The notes under the pieces are model-generated. The model was not told the DNA's origin. It saw nothing but the letters and a program-made list of their open reading frames with translations, and did no database searches. 64,000 nucleotides of DNA. Origin: Anaerolineaceae bacterium. Its GTDB lineage: Bacteria > Chloroflexota > Anaerolineae > Aggregatilineales > Phototrophicaceae. Positions within the stretch are counted from its first letter, which is position 1; each line of letters begins with the position of its first letter. The DNA lies in assembly GCA_002699585.1 (NCBI GenBank), contig PABP01000011.1, forward strand, positions 1-64,000. The letters are read 5' to 3'. A program made the position numbers and the translations under genes. Positions 31,185 to 40,480 of this stretch are shown here, in pieces.

Positions 31185-31847
31185 ATGCGTGTACGTTTTG
31201 GTTTCGCACTTTATACGGCGGTTGTCGTCGTTTTTGGCATTTTGACGCTGGCTGGCCTTTTGGTTGGGGATGGCTCTGCATTTGGTGAGGTTGGCGTCCT
31301 GCTAGCCCCATTAAGCGATATTTCCAGTCGGTTCATTCAGTTGGTGGTGGTGGTGATCGCCCTCACGCTGGTGATCGGCATCTTTAACCTGCTTTCTGTG
31401 CATGTGGTGCGCCTGGTACGTGGGCCGGGCACTGGCGCACGTCTCAACAGCCTGGTGCTGTTGGTGAGCTTTTTGCTGGCCTTGGTGGCCTATCAGGCAT
31501 CGACCGAATACAACCTGCTGCTGGAAAATGTCCAGGTGCAGATTGAGCTGGCGCTGGCGGCGCTGATTTGTTTCGCGCTGGTTTATGGCGCGTTCCGGCT
31601 GCTGCGCAATCGGGTGACATGGGGTGGATTGGTCTTTTTGGTGGGCATGCTGATTATCCTGATCGGTGCGCTGCCCCTTTCCCAATTGGAGCCGCTGCAA
31701 CAAGTAACCGATTGGTTGACCCGTGTCCCCTTAAGTGCCGGGGCGCGTGGCATTCTATTAGGCATTGCATTGGCCACTCTGGTGACAGGCGTGCGCGTCA
31801 TCATTGGGCAAGATCGAACATACGGTAACCAGTCGTCGGTGGAGTAA
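31185..31847 (+). CDS. Polytopic membrane protein of the DUF6754 cluster
   Basis: 220-residue protein with about six membrane segments and very short loops: segments near 10-30, 47-70, 84-104, 117-136, 143-164 and 184-203. It has no enzymatic motif. The loop after segment 2 is basic (HVVRLVRGPGTGAR), giving a cytoplasmic orientation there. It starts 13 bases after the DUF6754 gene and precedes the giant acidic gene by 54 bases, so it is probably a structural membrane subunit of the same machine. No family was recognised. Confidence 0.7.
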   Translation: MRVRFGFALYTAVVVVFGILTLAGLLVGDGSAFGEVGVLLAPLSDISSRFIQLVVVVIALTLVIGIFNLLSVHVVRLVRGPGTGARLNSLVLLVSFLLALVAYQASTEYNLLLENVQVQIELALAALICFALVYGAFRLLRNRVTWGGLVFLVGMLIILIGALPLSQLEPLQQVTDWLTRVPLSAGARGILLGIALATLVTGVRVIIGQDRTYGNQSSVE

Positions 31848-31901
31848 GGCGTGTGCTTTTTGGTACATATCCGGCTGGCCCATGGCGAAGTGTAGGTGAC
31901 G

Positions 31902-34900
31902 ATGAGTAACGACGATTTCTTCGACAATCCAGAGCGTCCAGAAGACGATGAATCGTCTGAGGATATGTCCTTTGATTGGGAAGATGGCGACGGTGAAACG
32001 GATGGCGAAGAACATACCGGCATCACTGGCGAACTAAAATGGAAAGATTCCGAAGAAGCCGAAGCGGATGAGCGTACGGGCGTGACGGGTATGCTCAACT
32101 GGCAGAGCGACGACGAGGATGACCTCGGCGAACTGGATGACGACCAGAGCTATGGCTTCGCATGGCAGCGGGGCCAGGAATTTGAGGAATTGCTGGACGC
32201 GGTAGAAGCTGCCAGCTATACCAGTTCCGATGAAGAAGCCGAGCCAGATGCCACCGGTTTTGAGTGGGCAACGGGCGAAGATGACTCTTATGAAGCTTCT
32301 GAGCCGGAAGAAACCGCCTCGGCAGATACCTGGTTTGATACCGGGCGTTTGGATGCTTCAGAAGAAGCCAAGCCGGATACCAGTGAACTCTACAGTGACG
32401 AAGCGCTTGATAACCTGTTTTCGGATTCCGACGACAGCAGCACCGACCCCCTGGCTGGATTGTTTGATCGCAAGCCGAAACAGCCTGACCTCGAAGAAGA
32501 CCTTCTCGACAATATGTCAGATGAATTGTCGAGCGAGTTACCGGATGAGCCGTCAGAAGGCGAGTTTGTATCCGTAGAAGAACCTGATTTTGATGCCTAT
32601 GACTTTGGCAACCTGGATGCGGAAGAAACCGATGACCAGGAATTTGGCTACGAAGAGTCGGATTACGAACAGGTCGACGATGAACAAGTCGATTACGAAC
32701 AGGTCGATTACGAAGCCAGCGACTACGAGGAAATGGAGTTCGAAGCCACCGAAGGTACCGATGAGGAACCTGCCAGTGAGGCATCACTCCCGGAAGATCA
32801 GCAGGATTGGCTGGTTGAGTCCGATGATTTGCTGGTGACAGATTTTGAATTTGACGACAATTTATTTGAAGAAATGGGCGGTGATTCGCCATCGGACGAA
32901 ACGACACAGCAGACAGGGACAGATGACGATAACCTGGCCTGGTTAAGCTCGCTTGATGACGATGAACAGGCCGATGCCGAGCAGTATCAGGTGCCGGATA
33001 GCGGCTGGCTGTCGGATGATTTCAGCGTATTGTCCGATGAAGAGGCCGAGGAACTGGGCCTGGGGGATGATCTGCTGGAGCCGGATTGGTTGCAGGACAG
33101 TGCGCCCTATCTGGGTGATCCTGATGCGCCAGAAGGCGGCACCGCCGATCTATCCAGCGCGGAAGTCGAAGCCGAGTTTGAGCAAGATACGGGCGATCTG
33201 GACTTTTTGCCGGGGGCCAGTGCCGGAACAGAAGACCTCGACAGCGCCCTGGCGGATATTGGCGACGATGATGATGTCGTCGAAGACATTACTAGCATTC
33301 TCCGGGGCGTTGCTGACGAAGACGATTATGAATCGACGCGCGTCGGCACGAGTGATCTGGAAGATTTGCTGCAAAACCTGGGCGACGAAGATGAGGATGT
33401 CGGCCACGAAATCGAGATTGATGCTTCCACATCTGATCTTTATAACCTGCTAGACGATATGGAACTGGACAGCGGTGACCCTGAATTGGAGGCGTTTGCT
33501 GGCCAGGATGCAGATGCGCTGGATATAAGTGCTATTGATTTCAGCAGCGATTTTGATGATGCGGCCGCTGTGGATGATTTCGAGGATGCGTATCCTGAAC
33601 CATCGGACGAGTATGCGGGTATTGATGACATCATTGGCGCCGGGGCATCGACCGAAGACGATCAGTTTGGTGAGTGGTTCGAGGAAGCGGATGACGAACC
33701 CGAATGGCTGTCGGTCCTCGATGAAGTCAATGATGAGGGTGAAACAGACGAAGAAGACGAAGATACGCCAGAATCGCGCCGTCAGCACACGGGCGTAACT
33801 GGGGAACTACTGGCCGAGCTATCCGACTTTGATACGGTCGAATCCGAGGTGCGGGATACCTCGCAAGATGAGCCGCTGGCTGATCTGGATGCATTACTGG
33901 CGTCCTTTGATGTTGAAGAAACTGTTGACGAACCGGTTGAACTGGCGCCGCTAGACCTCGACAGCGTGTTGGACCAGCAAGAGGCCGCGCGCGAAGAACC
34001 CGCTTTAGAAGACGACTTCCTTGATGAGGACGAAGGCGACTTCGAACTGGTGGAATCCGACGTGCCGGAATGGCTGCGCGAAGCAGCCGCGTCGAGCACG
34101 GTAGCCGCCTCTATGGTTGGCGATCATGCGGATCGCCCGGTGGTGGAACTGGATAATCGCCTCAACAAATTGCGTGAATCCGGTATGGAACTGGGCATCA
34201 AAGAAGGCGAAACCGAGGAAGCATCCCAGGTGATGCCCGGTGGTGCCCTGGCTCCTATCGCTGTCGAACAGGCCGAGTCGCGCCTGACAGCCGCGACTGA
34301 TGCCGTCAAATTGTCACCGGATCAACGGCGCAGTGCAAACGTCCTGCGCGAACTGGCCGGGACGCAAGATACGGGTGGCTCGCGTCGTGAGCGCCGCCGT
34401 GAGCGCCGTCGCTGGCCGTTTGAGCGCTTGCTGATCGCTGTACTGCTGATTGCTGCCGTTCTCATTCCGCTGCTGACCTTTGTCGATGTGGGTGAGCCAC
34501 CGCAGGCAGTCTTCGATGACGAAGCTGCTTTGAGCGCTTTTGCTCGTCTTGATGCTATTGATGAAGGCGAATTGGTCCTGTTCGCGGCTGAATATGGCCC
34601 GACTGGCTCGGCTGAACTGGACCCCTTAGCGGAAAATCTACTGGCGCATATCATTGGACGCGGTGGTCGACCAGTTATCGTCGGCACCAATGCCATTGGC
34701 CTGATACGGGCTGAGATCTTTGCTGCGGGGATGGCTGGTGAGCCAAACCGCAACGTGACGTATTATCCAGTGCGCTACCTGCCCGGTGGCAGCCTGGGTC
34801 TGCGTGACCTGAGCAGCAACACCCAGACCCTATTCAGCACGGATACGCGCGGCAACACCAATAATCTGGTGATTCCTGACCTGGACGCCTTCAATTTGAT

Positions 34901-36392
34901 CGTGATCGTCGCCGAAAGTGCCGATACGGTGCGTGCCTGGATGGAACAGGTCGCCCCAGAAACATCGGCCCAATTTGTGGTGGCGACCAGTTTTGCTGCT
35001 GCCCCATTCAGCCAACCCTACCTGGAAGGCAATACGCAGGTCGTGGGGGCGCTGGCGGGTTATGGCGATGCCATTACCTATAATCAGATGTTGGTCGATC
35101 TGGGTGATTTACCGGACAACTTGCTGCCGACCGTGATTGTGCCACCAACGCGCACGCCAACCAGCACACCGACCCCAACGGCGACCTTTACGCCGACAGC
35201 GACTGATACGCCGCAGGCGACAGCGACCAATACCGCCACGCCGACGCCAGAGGTCATCGAATGCTCGGCGACCAACCGCACGGCTGATCGTATCAACCTG
35301 CGTAGTGGTCCGGGTACGACCTTCGACATCGTCGGCACGATGGACCCCAACCAGAATATTGACATCGTCGCTATTGATGAAAGCGGCACCTGGTATCAGC
35401 TTGCTGGTGAGGAATCGGCCTGGGTCTTCGGCAGTATCATCAATATCAGTGGCAATGACTGTGAACTTTTGCCGCTGCCGAGTGGGGCCAGTGCGCCGAC
35501 GGATACGCCGCAGCCATCTGATACACCTGAGCCAAGCGACACGCCAGTGCCCACTGATGAACCGACTGAGGTCCCAACTGACGAACCGACGGACGAGCCA
35601 ACAGCGGTTCCTGACGAACCAACGGACGAGCCGACCGCCACGCCGCAGCCGACGGATACACCACAGCCTACTGCGACACCTTCACCAACGGTTGCTCCGC
35701 TGGTTGATGTGGCCGTGGTCATCGCCGATGTCAACATCAACGTGCGCAATACGCCGAATGGTGCCATTATCAGCGTGCTGCGACCGGGTGCAGCGGCCCC
35801 GGTGGTGGGTTACAACGATGACGAAAGTTGGACGCAAATTGTCCTGGCAGATGGCCGTGAAGGCTGGGTTGCCAGCTTCCTGGTCGAGATTGAACAGCGG
35901 CCTGCCGATGAAGTCCAGACGAGCAGAGAGGCGCAGCCGCGAACGGTAGCTAAGCCGGGGTTGCGCACAGCGCTCAAGCAGATTGGGCGCGTATCCCAGA
36001 CGGATGATGATTCGACGCCAACAGAAGATGTGGATGAAGAAGCAACCGAAGAAGTAACCGAAGAGGCTACAGAAGAAGCGACAGCCACACAACGCGCCAC
36101 GTCGACACCGCGTGCCACTGCTACGCCCCGCGCCACAGCAACCCCATCTGATTCTGATGAGTCGATGACGGACGAATCAAGCGCGGATGACTCCATGACG
36201 GATGAAGGCGATGATGACGGTGATGGTGGCGCGGCCCTGGATGAGCGCGGCGTCATCAATATCGACCGCCTGGAGAATACCGACCAGCGCTGGCAGTCGT
36301 TTACGATTGGTCTGTTTGTCATCATTGGCCTGATTGTCGTCGGCAACGTGTTTTATATTATTCTTCATCTCCTGCGGAGAGGACGGGCATAA
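31902..36392 (+). CDS. Giant acidic bitopic protein with SH3-like domains
   Basis: 1496 residues. Residues 1-825 are extremely Asp/Glu-rich and low-complexity, probably disordered and cytoplasmic, punctuated by three TG[IV]TG[EM]L repeats (HTGITGEL, RTGVTGML, HTGVTGEL) and several W-L/F-D motifs. A basic patch (RRERRRERRRW) precedes a membrane segment at about 841-862. Outside, a folded alpha/beta domain (about 865-1075; FDDEAALSAFARLDAIDEGE, GGRPVIVGTNAIGLIR) is followed by Thr/Pro linkers, an SH3-like domain (about 1121-1187, NRTADRINLRSGPGTTFDIV), another linker, a second SH3-like domain (about 1268-1333, NINVRNTPNGAIISVL) and a C-terminal membrane segment (about 1463-1490). It ends one base before the next gene. 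It may be a scaffold linking cytoplasm to envelope; no function is known. Confidence 0.8.
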   Translation: MSNDDFFDNPERPEDDESSEDMSFDWEDGDGETDGEEHTGITGELKWKDSEEAEADERTGVTGMLNWQSDDEDDLGELDDDQSYGFAWQRGQEFEELLDAVEAASYTSSDEEAEPDATGFEWATGEDDSYEASEPEETASADTWFDTGRLDASEEAKPDTSELYSDEALDNLFSDSDDSSTDPLAGLFDRKPKQPDLEEDLLDNMSDELSSELPDEPSEGEFVSVEEPDFDAYDFGNLDAEETDDQEFGYEESDYEQVDDEQVDYEQVDYEASDYEEMEFEATEGTDEEPASEASLPEDQQDWLVESDDLLVTDFEFDDNLFEEMGGDSPSDETTQQTGTDDDNLAWLSSLDDDEQADAEQYQVPDSGWLSDDFSVLSDEEAEELGLGDDLLEPDWLQDSAPYLGDPDAPEGGTADLSSAEVEAEFEQDTGDLDFLPGASAGTEDLDSALADIGDDDDVVEDITSILRGVADEDDYESTRVGTSDLEDLLQNLGDEDEDVGHEIEIDASTSDLYNLLDDMELDSGDPELEAFAGQDADALDISAIDFSSDFDDAAAVDDFEDAYPEPSDEYAGIDDIIGAGASTEDDQFGEWFEEADDEPEWLSVLDEVNDEGETDEEDEDTPESRRQHTGVTGELLAELSDFDTVESEVRDTSQDEPLADLDALLASFDVEETVDEPVELAPLDLDSVLDQQEAAREEPALEDDFLDEDEGDFELVESDVPEWLREAAASSTVAASMVGDHADRPVVELDNRLNKLRESGMELGIKEGETEEASQVMPGGALAPIAVEQAESRLTAATDAVKLSPDQRRSANVLRELAGTQDTGGSRRERRRERRRWPFERLLIAVLLIAAVLIPLLTFVDVGEPPQAVFDDEAALSAFARLDAIDEGELVLFAAEYGPTGSAELDPLAENLLAHIIGRGGRPVIVGTNAIGLIRAEIFAAGMAGEPNRNVTYYPVRYLPGGSLGLRDLSSNTQTLFSTDTRGNTNNLVIPDLDAFNLIVIVAESADTVRAWMEQVAPETSAQFVVATSFAAAPFSQPYLEGNTQVVGALAGYGDAITYNQMLVDLGDLPDNLLPTVIVPPTRTPTSTPTPTATFTPTATDTPQATATNTATPTPEVIECSATNRTADRINLRSGPGTTFDIVGTMDPNQNIDIVAIDESGTWYQLAGEESAWVFGSIINISGNDCELLPLPSGASAPTDTPQPSDTPEPSDTPVPTDEPTEVPTDEPTDEPTAVPDEPTDEPTATPQPTDTPQPTATPSPTVAPLVDVAVVIADVNINVRNTPNGAIISVLRPGAAAPVVGYNDDESWTQIVLADGREGWVASFLVEIEQRPADEVQTSREAQPRTVAKPGLRTALKQIGRVSQTDDDSTPTEDVDEEATEEVTEEATEEATATQRATSTPRATATPRATATPSDSDESMTDESSADDSMTDEGDDDGDGGAALDERGVINIDRLENTDQRWQSFTIGLFVIIGLIVVGNVFYIILHLLRRGRA

Positions 36393-36393
36393 C

Positions 36394-37038
36394 ATGGATT
36401 TGAGCCAAGTGAGCGCCGTACTGGGCTTCGTCTTCACGCTGCTCATCTTCAGCTATCTGCTGGGGGATAATGTCCTGTATCGGCTGTCGATTTCCGTTTT
36501 TGTGGGTTTGGCGGCTGCTTTCACGGCGATTGTCACCTTCGAAAGTGTGATTTTGCCGCTGCTACAGTCGGTTACCGAGTATGGTGAAGCGGTCTTTTTG
36601 CTGATTGCGGCTCTGCTAGCCTTTATGCTGCTGTTCAAGCCGCTGCGCGGTGCCTCTGGTTTGACCAACCTGGCGCTGGCGGTTCTGATCGGCGTGGGTG
36701 CGGCGGTGGCCGTATTTGGTGCTGTGACCGGGACGCTCATCCCGTTGACCACGTCCACAGCCGAATCGACCCAGACAGAAGGCATCATCGAAGGCTTCAT
36801 TATCTTCCTGGGTGTGGCTAGCTCACTGATTTACTTCCAGTACACAGCGCGACGGCGGCCCGGTGGCATCGCCACTCGGGGTTCGATTACGCGCATGATT
36901 GCCTTCGTTGGCGAGACGTTCGTCATGCTGACGTTGGGCGCGGTCTATGGGGCGGCCATCCTCAGCAGTTTGGTGGTGCTGGTGGACCGCCTGGATTATA
37001 TCGTTGCATTTATTGCAAATATCGTAGGTGGAGGGTAG
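36394..37038 (+). CDS. Second polytopic membrane protein of the cluster
   Basis: 214-residue protein with about five to six membrane segments (7-27, 32-55, 62-85, 96-118, 133-151, 170-200) and a basic loop (YTARRRPGGIATRGSITRM) on the cytoplasmic side. It starts one base after the giant acidic gene (TAAC-ATG), with GGAGAGG upstream, so the two are translationally coupled. The MutL-like gene follows after 6 bases. No motif or family was recognised; it is probably a membrane subunit. Confidence 0.7.
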   Translation: MDLSQVSAVLGFVFTLLIFSYLLGDNVLYRLSISVFVGLAAAFTAIVTFESVILPLLQSVTEYGEAVFLLIAALLAFMLLFKPLRGASGLTNLALAVLIGVGAAVAVFGAVTGTLIPLTTSTAESTQTEGIIEGFIIFLGVASSLIYFQYTARRRPGGIATRGSITRMIAFVGETFVMLTLGAVYGAAILSSLVVLVDRLDYIVAFIANIVGGG

Positions 37039-37044
37039 CGCACG

Positions 37045-38991
37045 ATGATGGAGCGCTCCGGTTCTATATTGGCAGCTGATTTTGGCAGCGTCAACACGCG
37101 CGTGGTGCTGGTGGATGTGGTCGAGGGCGTTTATCGTCTGGTGGCCCGTGCCAGTGGCCCCTCGACGGTGGGCTTCCCGATTGATGATGCCAGCATTGGG
37201 CTGCGCCGCATGGTCGATGAAATCGGCAAGCGGGCAGGCCGTACCTTCTACGATGATGCTGGCGAAATTGTCATCCCGGAAGGCATGGACCGTACGGGTG
37301 TCGAAGCCTTCGTCACGACAGCGACGGCAGGTCGCCCGATGCGCGTGGCCATCATTGGTCTCGTGGAAGATGTCAGCGTGGCCAGTGCGCGTCGCGTACT
37401 CAGTAGCTCATTTGTGGAAGTCGTCAGCACGATTACGCTGGAAGATGGCCGCGACGAAGCTGGTCGTATGAATGAGCTGGTGCTCAATCGGCCTGATTTG
37501 ATTTTGATCGTCGGTGGTACCGACCGCGGTGCTGTCCGTGCTCTGGAATCCATGATTGCGCCGATACGCACGGCCTTGCAGGTGCAGGATGCCGCCATGC
37601 GTCCGACGATTTTGTATGCAGGCAATAACAAACTGGTCTCGACGATTGAAGCGGCTTTTAACGAGTTGGCAACTGTACTCTATGCCGATAACGTCCGCCC
37701 GCGAATCGACGTGGAAAATCTGGATTCGGCGCGCTCGCAGGTGACCAAAGCCTTCAACAGCTACAACTCGCGCCAGCGTGGGGCGTTCCGCAACATCAAG
37801 AGCAGCACGGGTTTGGTGCCGACCGCGCGCGGTTATGCCCTGGTGGCGGAGTTCATCGCGCGGACCAGCGAACGGAATGTGCTAGCAGTGGATATGGGCA
37901 GCGCGACAACTGTTATGATCGCGGCCTTGAATGGCCAGGTCGATACGGTCGTCAATGCCAATTATGGCCTGGGACACGGTGCGCCCAATCTGTTGAAGCA
38001 ATCAGGGGCCGATGCTGTTCTGGATTGGCTGCCCTTTGAAAGCTCACGGCGGCAGGCAGCGGATTATGCTCAGAACAAAGCCTCGCGTCCTGGCAGCGTA
38101 CCCGTGAATATCCGTGACCTGTATTTTGAACATGGCTTGCTGCGCGCAGGTATCCAACATTTGATCCAATCTAACCGTGAGACATGGCTCGACGTTGGCA
38201 AAGATGGCCCCCTGGAAAATGTCGATTTGATCCTGGCGGGTGGCAAAGGGCTAACGGGCAGTGGTCATCCCGGTTGGGACCTGCTGCTGATCGCTGATGC
38301 TGTCCAGCCGACAGGCATCACCGAAGTGGAAGCCGACCCATATGGCCTGATCCCGGCGATTGGCGCTGTGGCGACTATCAACTCCGATGCTGCCGTGCAT
38401 TTGCTCTCCAACAATGATTTGGATCATCTGGGCACAATTATCAGCCTGGAAGGTCAACCGACTGTGGATCGTTGGGCTGCGCGCATTACGGTCACGACAG
38501 ATGATGGCGAGTCTTACAAACAGGAAATGATGGGTGGCGAGTTGCTGCTGCTGCCTGTACGCACCGGGCGCAGCATCACCCTGCGGATTGAAGCTGGGCG
38601 CGGTTTGCGCGTCGCAGGTAAACGCAGCCTGAAGCGGCGCATCGAAGGCGGTAAAGCCGGGATTTTGATCGATGCGCGTGGGCGAGAACTGGTGCTGCCT
38701 GCGGATGCGGCTGAACGCGCCATCAAGTTGCCGGAGTGGGTGGCCCAGATGGCAGGTATCCCTGCCCATCAGATACCACAAGATTGGCTGGTGCCTGTCA
38801 GCAGTGATGGTCGCTTGGATGCCCTGTTTGATGAGGCGCTATCCGCCGATGCGGGTCCGTCAGCGCGTGACCAGCGCGTCGGCCCAGACGATGACGACTT
38901 CTTTGATGATGTGCTGTCTGACCCTGATCTTGAGACATTCGACGATGATCCCTTTGATGATCTGGACGAGTTACGCAGCCTGAGTGGTTAG
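37045..38991 (+). CDS. MutL-family actin-fold ATPase (glutamate mutase L-like)
   Basis: 648 residues, cytoplasmic. The two phosphate motifs of the actin/Hsp70 ATPase fold are clear: ILAADFGSVNTRVVLVD at the N-terminus and VLAVDMGSATTVMIAALNG near residue 280, with an adenosine-type LILAGGKGLTGSG near 395. The family (Pfam MutL) is named after the reactivase-like partner of B12 glutamate mutase, but no mutase subunit is here and this protein is longer, with a C-terminal extension ending in an acidic Asp/Phe-rich tail (DDDDFFDDVLSDPDL). ATG ATG start; 6 bases after the membrane gene. It probably supplies ATP-driven assembly to the membrane proteins encoded upstream. Confidence 0.8.
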   Translation: MMERSGSILAADFGSVNTRVVLVDVVEGVYRLVARASGPSTVGFPIDDASIGLRRMVDEIGKRAGRTFYDDAGEIVIPEGMDRTGVEAFVTTATAGRPMRVAIIGLVEDVSVASARRVLSSSFVEVVSTITLEDGRDEAGRMNELVLNRPDLILIVGGTDRGAVRALESMIAPIRTALQVQDAAMRPTILYAGNNKLVSTIEAAFNELATVLYADNVRPRIDVENLDSARSQVTKAFNSYNSRQRGAFRNIKSSTGLVPTARGYALVAEFIARTSERNVLAVDMGSATTVMIAALNGQVDTVVNANYGLGHGAPNLLKQSGADAVLDWLPFESSRRQAADYAQNKASRPGSVPVNIRDLYFEHGLLRAGIQHLIQSNRETWLDVGKDGPLENVDLILAGGKGLTGSGHPGWDLLLIADAVQPTGITEVEADPYGLIPAIGAVATINSDAAVHLLSNNDLDHLGTIISLEGQPTVDRWAARITVTTDDGESYKQEMMGGELLLLPVRTGRSITLRIEAGRGLRVAGKRSLKRRIEGGKAGILIDARGRELVLPADAAERAIKLPEWVAQMAGIPAHQIPQDWLVPVSSDGRLDALFDEALSADAGPSARDQRVGPDDDDFFDDVLSDPDLETFDDDPFDDLDELRSLSG

Positions 38992-39044
38992 TGGGATTGC
39001 GAATCCCAATATGACTGTTTTGAAAAGCGATTAGTTGTGTTTTC

Positions 39045-39155
39045 CAGACCCCCATCCTCGGTCCTTCCCCCGAAGGAGGAAGGATGCCTTTCTGGCTAAT
39101 TGGGTAGTAGGCAGATGTTCCCTCTCCTTCGGGGAGGGGAATCAGGGGTGGGGTT
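39045..39155 (+). repeat. Dispersed intergenic repeat inside the cluster
   Basis: Begins CCAGACCCCCATCCTCGGTC and ends GGGGAATCAGGGGTGGGGTT, with AGGAAGGATGCCTTTCTGG inside. It is nearly identical over its first part to the interrupted copy at 1136-1170. It separates the MutL-like gene from the next gene of the cluster. Confidence 0.78.
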
Positions 39156-39200
39156 AGAGAACTTTCACTTCGGCGATTCATAAGCAATTGAGGAACGAGT

Positions 39201-40277
39201 ATGGCACAATACGCCGACCAACGCATTATCAGCGAAATGACCACCATCCGGCGCGAGGTATTACTGCCGGAAGAGGCCATCGGCCAGGTGCGCGTGTTGC
39301 AGGGCCAGCGCGTCGATATTCGTGACACGGTGGCACGAGGCGTGATCCCGGCCGAGCACATTATCATTGATGCAGCCCGTGAACTGCGCCTGCGCAAAGC
39401 CGATGACCTGCCCGGTAAGCTGCTGGTCAAAGTGGGCGCTCGCGTCAAAGAGGGCCAGCCGATTGCGGGTTCTGAAGGCCGACGTGGTCGTCGGGTACTA
39501 GCACCTGTCCGGGGGCTGGTGGTGCATGTCAGTGATGGCCGTATTATCATGCAGCGCATGCCGCGTATCATTAACCTTGAAGCGGGTGTGCGCGGTCGCG
39601 TAATCGAAGTGTACCCGCGTGGCGTCGCTATCGAAGCGGTTGGCACACTCATTCAGGGCGTATGGGGCAATGGTCGCAGCACGATTGCCACCCTTAGGGC
39701 TGCACCCAGCAATGGCGGGTTGCATGCTTTGCCCAAAGATACGCTCGAATCGGGCTATCATAATGAAGTCGTTCTGTCTGCGGACCCGATTACGAGTACC
39801 CATCTGAAAATTGCGTCCGCGCGCCAGTTCGTGGGGTTGATTGCGCCCAGTATGTCGGCTGCGTTGGTTGATGAAGCGATGGCGCTGGATGTGGCTGTGA
39901 TGGTCACAGAAGGCTTTGGCGAGATGCGCATGCCGGAAGATCAGCATACGCTGTTCATGGAGTGCCAGGGTTTCCAGGTGACGCTGGATGCGTTTACGCC
40001 GCGGCGTAATGCGGCTCGTCGACCAGAAGCGGTCGTCAATCGGCCTCGGCGCGATGACCTGCCTGCCATGCCCGATCCCAGCCTGCCGCTGCGTCCGGGG
40101 ATGCGCGTGCGCGTGTCGCGTGCGCCCCATTATGGCGTGCTGGGCCGTGTGTTGACGGTATCGTCGGAGCCACGCATTTTACCAAATGGCCTGCGTATGG
40201 CCTGCTCCGAAGTGGAATTAATGAGTGGTGAAAAGGTCTGGTTGCCGTCTGCTGACCTGGAATTGACCGGACGCTAA
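39201..40277 (+). CDS. Hypothetical protein with possible biotinyl/lipoyl-like and KOW-like folds
   Basis: 358-residue soluble protein. The N-terminal 120 residues show beta-rich repeats (GQVRVLQGQRVDIRDTVARG, KLLVKVGARVKEGQPIAG, RRVLAPVRGLVVHVSDGRI) that look like the barrel-sandwich hybrid seen in biotinyl/lipoyl carriers and secretion adaptors, though no biotinylated Lys motif is present. The C-terminal part (LRPGMRVRVSRAPHYGVLGR, SGEKVWLPSADLEL) is like a small SH3/KOW barrel. It probably functions with the MutL-like ATPase upstream, a neighbour I recall for such genes, but the function is unknown. A ribosome site GAGGAACGAGT precedes the ATG. Confidence 0.6.
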   Translation: MAQYADQRIISEMTTIRREVLLPEEAIGQVRVLQGQRVDIRDTVARGVIPAEHIIIDAARELRLRKADDLPGKLLVKVGARVKEGQPIAGSEGRRGRRVLAPVRGLVVHVSDGRIIMQRMPRIINLEAGVRGRVIEVYPRGVAIEAVGTLIQGVWGNGRSTIATLRAAPSNGGLHALPKDTLESGYHNEVVLSADPITSTHLKIASARQFVGLIAPSMSAALVDEAMALDVAVMVTEGFGEMRMPEDQHTLFMECQGFQVTLDAFTPRRNAARRPEAVVNRPRRDDLPAMPDPSLPLRPGMRVRVSRAPHYGVLGRVLTVSSEPRILPNGLRMACSEVELMSGEKVWLPSADLELTGR

Positions 40278-40480
40278 TCATCATCGGTTCAAAGCTGCCA
40301 CAAAACCCGTAGCAAAGCCTGTGGTTAGTTTGCTGGCAGAGATTTATGTTTCGGTTTATGATAAGCGTGATACCATGTGTGAGCGCCGTTATGTTTAGCG
40401 CAACACTGATTAGCGAAAGACAACACTCTGTGTATAGAATTTTGTGCACCAACGCAATTGGCGTTTAAGGGGAGGCCCCA

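Noticed and set aside
34322-35767. Large open frames opposite the giant acidic and Thr/Pro-rich gene
   Set aside because: They are produced by the repetitive Asp/Glu and Thr/Pro codons of the opposite strand; their products are low-complexity Ser/Arg or Val/Gly strings.
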